Part shown: positions 44,993 through 47,698 of the stretch, piece by piece
Position numbering within the stretch: the stretch's first letter is position 1
Layout of the letters: each line of letters opens with the position of its first letter
Origin: Rhodovulum steppense
GTDB lineage: Bacteria > Pseudomonadota > Alphaproteobacteria > Rhodobacterales > Rhodobacteraceae
Direction of reading: 5' to 3'
DNA length: 47,698 nucleotides
Assembly: GCF_004339675.1 (NCBI RefSeq)
Contig: NZ_SLVM01000027.1
Span: forward strand, 1-47,698
Notes under the pieces: model-generated
The model's database searches: none
What the model was told of the DNA's origin: nothing
The model's input: the letters and a program-made list of their open reading frames with translations, nothing else
Made by a program: the position numbers and the translations under genes

Positions 44993-45010
44993 CTGACGCA
45001 AAGCTGACGC
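44993..45010. promoter_or_regulatory. Direct-repeat box in the regulator/PepSY divergent promoter
   Basis: CTGACGCAAAGCTGACGC contains two GCTGACG/CTGACG half-sites with an 11-bp period, the spacing bound by tandem OmpR/PmrA-type regulators. A third, inverted copy (CGTCAGC) is at 45036-45042. Fifteen of 18 positions match the box at 46850-46867. Confidence 0.6.
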
Positions 45011-45092
45011 CGCCGGGCTCCGAGCTTCAGGCTCCCGTCAGCTTCGCCGCGCATGTGTTGCATCAAGAGGCGTGCCACGAGGAGTTTGCCCC

Positions 45093-45416
45093 ATGAAGAA
45101 GACATTGACAATTCTCGGCTTTCTCGCGGCCTTCCCGGCGGGGGTAGCGCTTGCCGATGACGACTGCTTCGTGCCCATGGCGGACTGGCAGCCGAGGGAT
45201 GCCGTTCAGCGCCTCGCCGAAGACAACGGCTGGACCGTGCGCCGCATCAAGATCGACGACGGCTGCTATGAGATCGACGGCCGGGATGCCGAGGGGCGCC
45301 AGATCGAGGTGACGGTTCATCCCGCCACGCTGGAAGTCATCGAGTTCGAATACGAAGACGATGAGGACGAAGACGATCGCTCTCGCAGGGATCGGGAGCA
45401 GCGAAGCGATGACTGA
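45093..45416 (+). CDS. Exported PepSY-domain protein
   Basis: A 107-residue protein. A signal peptide (MKKTLTILGFLAAFPAGVALA) is followed by a short PepSY domain (about 25-90): DAVQRLAEDNGWTVRRIKIDDG and the YEIDGRDAEGRQIEVTVHP pattern. The C-terminal tail is strongly acidic (EYEDDEDEDD) and then charged. Small periplasmic PepSY proteins are often controlled by an adjacent two-component system and may act in metal or redox homeostasis. GAGGAG precedes the ATG. The end overlaps the reductase gene by eight bases. Confidence 0.88.
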   Translation: MKKTLTILGFLAAFPAGVALADDDCFVPMADWQPRDAVQRLAEDNGWTVRRIKIDDGCYEIDGRDAEGRQIEVTVHPATLEVIEFEYEDDEDEDDRSRRDREQRSDD

Positions 45417-46764
45417 TCTGGCGCAGCCCACAAAGAACGTGAACGTGGGGCCAGTCCGGTCGTCCATTTCCTGGACGACAGCCGTTGGCGACCTTCTGAA
45501 CCTGTCTGGCCTCTTGCTGGTCGCCCTGATGTGCGTTCTGGCGGGGCTGCTCGGCTTCACCACCTATGCGTCCTACGGTTCGGAGGCAGCCATCGGTATT
45601 GCCGTCGGGGCCGCGGCGGTGGTCGCCATGAGCCAGACCCTGATCCTTGCCGCACGACCGCGTCTGCTGGAGCCGTTTTTCGGTGGGCTCGACCGCATGT
45701 ACCGGGTCCACAAGTGGCTGGGTATCTCCGCGATGGTCCTGATGATCCTGCACCAGCAAATCGAGCCGGATTTCGAGCGGACGGTGCGCGAGACCGGTTT
45801 GGGGGAGCTGGCCGAGGAGGCAGGGGAGTTCGCCTTCAATGCGCTGCTCGTGCTGATCGCAATCAGCTGGTTCCGGCGCCTGCCGTTTATCGGGCTGGAG
45901 ATTCCCTATCAGTTATGGCGTTTCAGCCATCGGTTCATGGGCGTCCTTTTCGCCGTCATCGTGTTTCACCAGTTCTTCGTCGACATGCCGACCGGGGTCG
46001 ATCCGTCGCTGTCGGTGATGCTGAACACGTTCGGGCTCGGTGGAGTGATCGCCTGGGTGCATACCGAATTCGTTGCACCGAGCCTGCGGCGCAGGGAGTA
46101 TACGGTCAGCGACATCAGCCGACATGGCGACACCACCGCGTTGACGCTCAGCCCCAAAGGGCGGGCCATGCGCTGGCGGCCTGGGCAGTTCGCCTTCTTC
46201 CGCGCGCCTGAGGCGGGTTTTTCCGAACCGCACCCGTTCACGATCACCAGCGCCCCACGCCCTGACGGCGCGCTGACCCTGTCAATCAAGGGGCTGGGTG
46301 GCTGGACCCGGCGCTTGCCTGACGCCCTTCGAACCGGGATGAGCGTGCAGGTCGAGGGGCCCTATGGCCGGTTCGACTTCCGCAAGGGTGGCGCGCGCCA
46401 GATCTGGCTTGCGGGCGGCATCGGCATCACGCCGTTCCTTGCGTGGGCGGAAAGCCTGACCGAGGCAGAGCGGCGAAACATTCACCTCGTTCATTGTGTC
46501 AGCACACCCGAAGAGGCGATTGGTGTTGAGATCCTTCAAGCGGCGGCGGCGCGCAACCCGCGGTTCAGCTTTCAGTTGGTCGCAACCGCGCGTGATGGGC
46601 GCCTGACGGCCGAGCGTCTGATCGGTATGGCGCCATTCGCGGTCCGGGATGCCGATCTGTGGTTCTGTGGCCCGAAGGGCCTGAAAGACGGGACCCTGAA
46701 GGGTTTGAAGGCGCTGGACCAGACGCCGCGATGCGTCCGCTTCGAGTATTTCGAGTTCGCCTGA
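45409..46764 (+). CDS. Ferric-reductase-like transmembrane flavohaem oxidoreductase
   Basis: A 451-residue protein. The N-terminal half has about six membrane helices. Two helices carry paired histidines for haem (HKWLGISAMVLMILHQ and HRFMGVLFAVIVFHQ). The C-terminal half is a ferredoxin-reductase-like module. Its FAD-binding segment is RPGQFAFFRAP followed by HPFTITSAP, and the NAD(P)H-binding part has GGIGITPFLAW and the late FCGPKGLKD. It should pass electrons from cytosolic NAD(P)H across the membrane to haem and an external acceptor such as ferric iron or a periplasmic protein. Co-translation with the PepSY gene suggests that the two work together. Confidence 0.92.
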   Translation: MTDLAQPTKNVNVGPVRSSISWTTAVGDLLNLSGLLLVALMCVLAGLLGFTTYASYGSEAAIGIAVGAAAVVAMSQTLILAARPRLLEPFFGGLDRMYRVHKWLGISAMVLMILHQQIEPDFERTVRETGLGELAEEAGEFAFNALLVLIAISWFRRLPFIGLEIPYQLWRFSHRFMGVLFAVIVFHQFFVDMPTGVDPSLSVMLNTFGLGGVIAWVHTEFVAPSLRRREYTVSDISRHGDTTALTLSPKGRAMRWRPGQFAFFRAPEAGFSEPHPFTITSAPRPDGALTLSIKGLGGWTRRLPDALRTGMSVQVEGPYGRFDFRKGGARQIWLAGGIGITPFLAWAESLTEAERRNIHLVHCVSTPEEAIGVEILQAAAARNPRFSFQLVATARDGRLTAERLIGMAPFAVRDADLWFCGPKGLKDGTLKGLKALDQTPRCVRFEYFEFA

Positions 46765-46820
46765 CAATCAGAACATCCGTTCAGCGCACTTACCAGGCTC
46801 CGCTCGCGCCCCAGCTTCCC

Positions 46821-46848
46821 GCCCCGCCAGATCGGCGGGGCTTTTTTT
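46821..46848 (+). terminator. Intrinsic terminator after the reductase gene
   Basis: GCCCCGCC (46821-46828) pairs perfectly with GGCGGGGC (46834-46841) around loop AGATC and is followed by seven T. It is the clearest intrinsic terminator in the window and ends the PepSY-reductase operon. Confidence 0.92.
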
Positions 46849-46849
46849 C

Positions 46850-46867
46850 CTGACGGCAAGCTGAAGC
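46850..46867. promoter_or_regulatory. Direct-repeat box upstream of the Asp-rich gene
   Basis: CTGACGGCAAGCTGAAGC matches the box at 44993-45010 at 15 of 18 positions, with the same 11-bp half-site period. It lies 78 bp before the ATG at 46945. It also overlaps the left arm of an 11-bp inverted repeat (TTCCTGACGGC at 46847-46857 with GCCGTCAGGAA at 46880-46890). Confidence 0.6.
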
Positions 46868-46944
46868 GGGAATCGCAAGGCCGTCAGGAAGGCCTCAGGT
46901 CAGGTCTGCATATCGGTCTCAGAAAACGAAAAGGAGACCCTCCG

Positions 46945-47310
46945 ATGCGAAAGACCCTCACCCTGCTTGTCGCCTCCACAGCGCTGACCGCCGTGATCGG
47001 CAGCACCGCCTGGAGTGCGATGAGCACCGCCCCCGATGGGAGCCCTCGGCCCTTCGCGGCGATCTGGCAGGACGCGGCGCAGTCCTTGCCCCTCATCCTC
47101 GCCAGTGACGACGATGACGACGATGATGAAAACCGCGGCTCGCTGCGTGATCACGACGACGATGATGACGAAGAAGACTGCGACGACGACGATGATGACG
47201 ACGACGACTGCGGCACCGGCGCTCCCAATCCTGCGCCCGCCGGCACCGTCGCCCCACCGCAGAACGGGCTTTTCGGGAACGGCGCTCCGCCGCAGGTCCA
47301 GGTGAACTGA
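46945..47310 (+). CDS. Exported aspartate-rich protein
   Basis: A 121-residue protein. A signal peptide (MRKTLTLLVASTALTAVIG and onwards, to about residue 25) is followed by a short normal stretch, then three runs of aspartate (about residues 54-91). One run includes a CDDDDDDDDDC pattern with two cysteines. A proline/glycine-rich tail ends the protein. It looks like a low-affinity, high-capacity cation binder in the periplasm or outside the cell, but no named family is recognised. AGGAG precedes the ATG. The preceding promoter has the same box as the PepSY gene, and DUF2271 follows 38 bp later, so it probably belongs to the regulon of the neighbouring two-component system. Confidence 0.82.
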   Translation: MRKTLTLLVASTALTAVIGSTAWSAMSTAPDGSPRPFAAIWQDAAQSLPLILASDDDDDDDENRGSLRDHDDDDDEEDCDDDDDDDDDCGTGAPNPAPAGTVAPPQNGLFGNGAPPQVQVN

Positions 47311-47348
47311 GCCACTCCGCCGCAACTCTCCGAACAAGGACCGATCCG

Positions 47349-47698
47349 ATGAAACTGAAATCTCTTCTCGCAACGCTCGCGCTCACCACTGCGCTGACGC
47401 TTCCCGGTCTCGCCATGGCAAGGCCGGTGACGCTCACCACGACCCTTAACACCTACGGCGGCGACGGCGCCTACCTCGCGCTCTATGTCACCGACGCCTC
47501 GGGCGCCTATGTCGGCAGCCTCTGGATGGCCGGCGACAAGTCGAAGTACTACGAGCATCTGAGCGATTGGTACCGCGCCACCGGCGGCGACACTGCTCAG
47601 GTCAACGGCATCACCGGCGCCAGCGTCGGCGCGGGCCGCACGCTCGAGATCACGCTCGATCTGGCCGACGCGCTGTTCGATGCGGGCTACACGCTCCA
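47349..47698 (+). CDS. DUF2271 periplasmic protein, 5' part only
   Basis: The frame starts at ATG 47349 and runs off the window after about 116 codons. A signal peptide (MKLKSLLATLALTTALTLPG, cut near AMA) is followed by a DUF2271-like beta-rich domain: GAYLALYVTDASGAYVGSLW, then GDKSKYYEHLSDWYRATGG and ITGASVGAGRTLEITLDLAD. DUF2271 proteins often accompany PepSY and flavin-transfer genes and may take part in extracytoplasmic flavin or metal redox chemistry; their activity is unknown. It is probably co-transcribed with the Asp-rich gene. Confidence 0.88.
   Translation, partial: MKLKSLLATLALTTALTLPGLAMARPVTLTTTLNTYGGDGAYLALYVTDASGAYVGSLWMAGDKSKYYEHLSDWYRATGGDTAQVNGITGASVGAGRTLEITLDLADALFDAGYTL

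Noticed and set aside
42943-45111. Apparent 722-residue reading of the histidine kinase region
   Set aside because: The extra N-terminal part reads out-of-frame through the response regulator; the kinase starts at 44292 with a family-typical N-terminus.

Overview
The window is GC-rich, densely packed chromosomal or large-replicon DNA from a proteobacterium. The gene set (CbpA/CbpM, an N-type ATPase, an arginine deiminase operon, and DUF2924/DUF3489 mobile-element genes) and base composition suggest an Alphaproteobacterium, probably Rhodobacterales. That assignment is inference; there is no rRNA or tRNA here to anchor it.

Region 1 (about 1-5,100) is visibly lower in GC than the rest and looks like acquired cargo. 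It holds a minus-strand cassette: a D12-class DNA adenine methylase, a HerA-type hexameric ATPase, a NurA-domain nuclease and a small fourth ORF. The fourth ORF appears cut off at its 3' end by IS21-like terminal repeats at the window edge. HerA and NurA are translationally coupled (TAATG). With the methylase, they form a plausible and possibly undescribed modification-linked anti-phage or anti-plasmid system.

Region 2 (about 5,120-15,310) is the core of an integrative element. A four-gene operon (74-aa protein, DUF2924 protein, large serine recombinase, 147-aa protein) is joined throughout by ATGA overlaps. It diverges from a gene set containing a 237-aa protein, a 1163-aa Toprim-primase/helicase fusion, two small proteins, a SAM methyltransferase and, on the opposite strand, DUF3489 and 90-aa proteins. 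Several palindromes lie in its intergenic regions. The right boundary is probably near 15,307, where a gene starting MQGMSERQYAAHVGLSRG breaks off and unrelated sequence begins.

Region 3 (about 15,400-40,600) looks like a low-oxygen or energy-stress island. It has CbpM/CbpA; a MacAB-like efflux operon; a long overlapping minus-strand operon (cupin, alpha/beta hydrolase, bactofilin-like protein, Acg-family flavoprotein, DUF6064, CPBP protease, M23 peptidase, DUF6544-like protein); a complete nine-gene N-type (probably Na+-translocating) F1Fo-ATPase, atpDCQRBEFAG; a YfcC transporter with arcA-arcB-arcC; an SDR; and a Crp/Fnr regulator. Three intergenic TGAT-N4-ATCA sites (16,769, 27,190 and 40,266) suggest FNR-type anaerobic control. 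Arginine fermentation could supply the ATP that the N-ATPase spends on ion pumping.

Region 4 (about 40,700-47,698) has CorA, a DUF808 protein and a two-component system. Divergent from the latter are a PepSY protein, a ferric-reductase-like flavohaem membrane protein, a terminator, an aspartate-rich exported protein and the start of a DUF2271 protein. Nearly identical 18-bp direct-repeat boxes precede both the PepSY gene and the Asp-rich gene, suggesting control by the adjacent response regulator.
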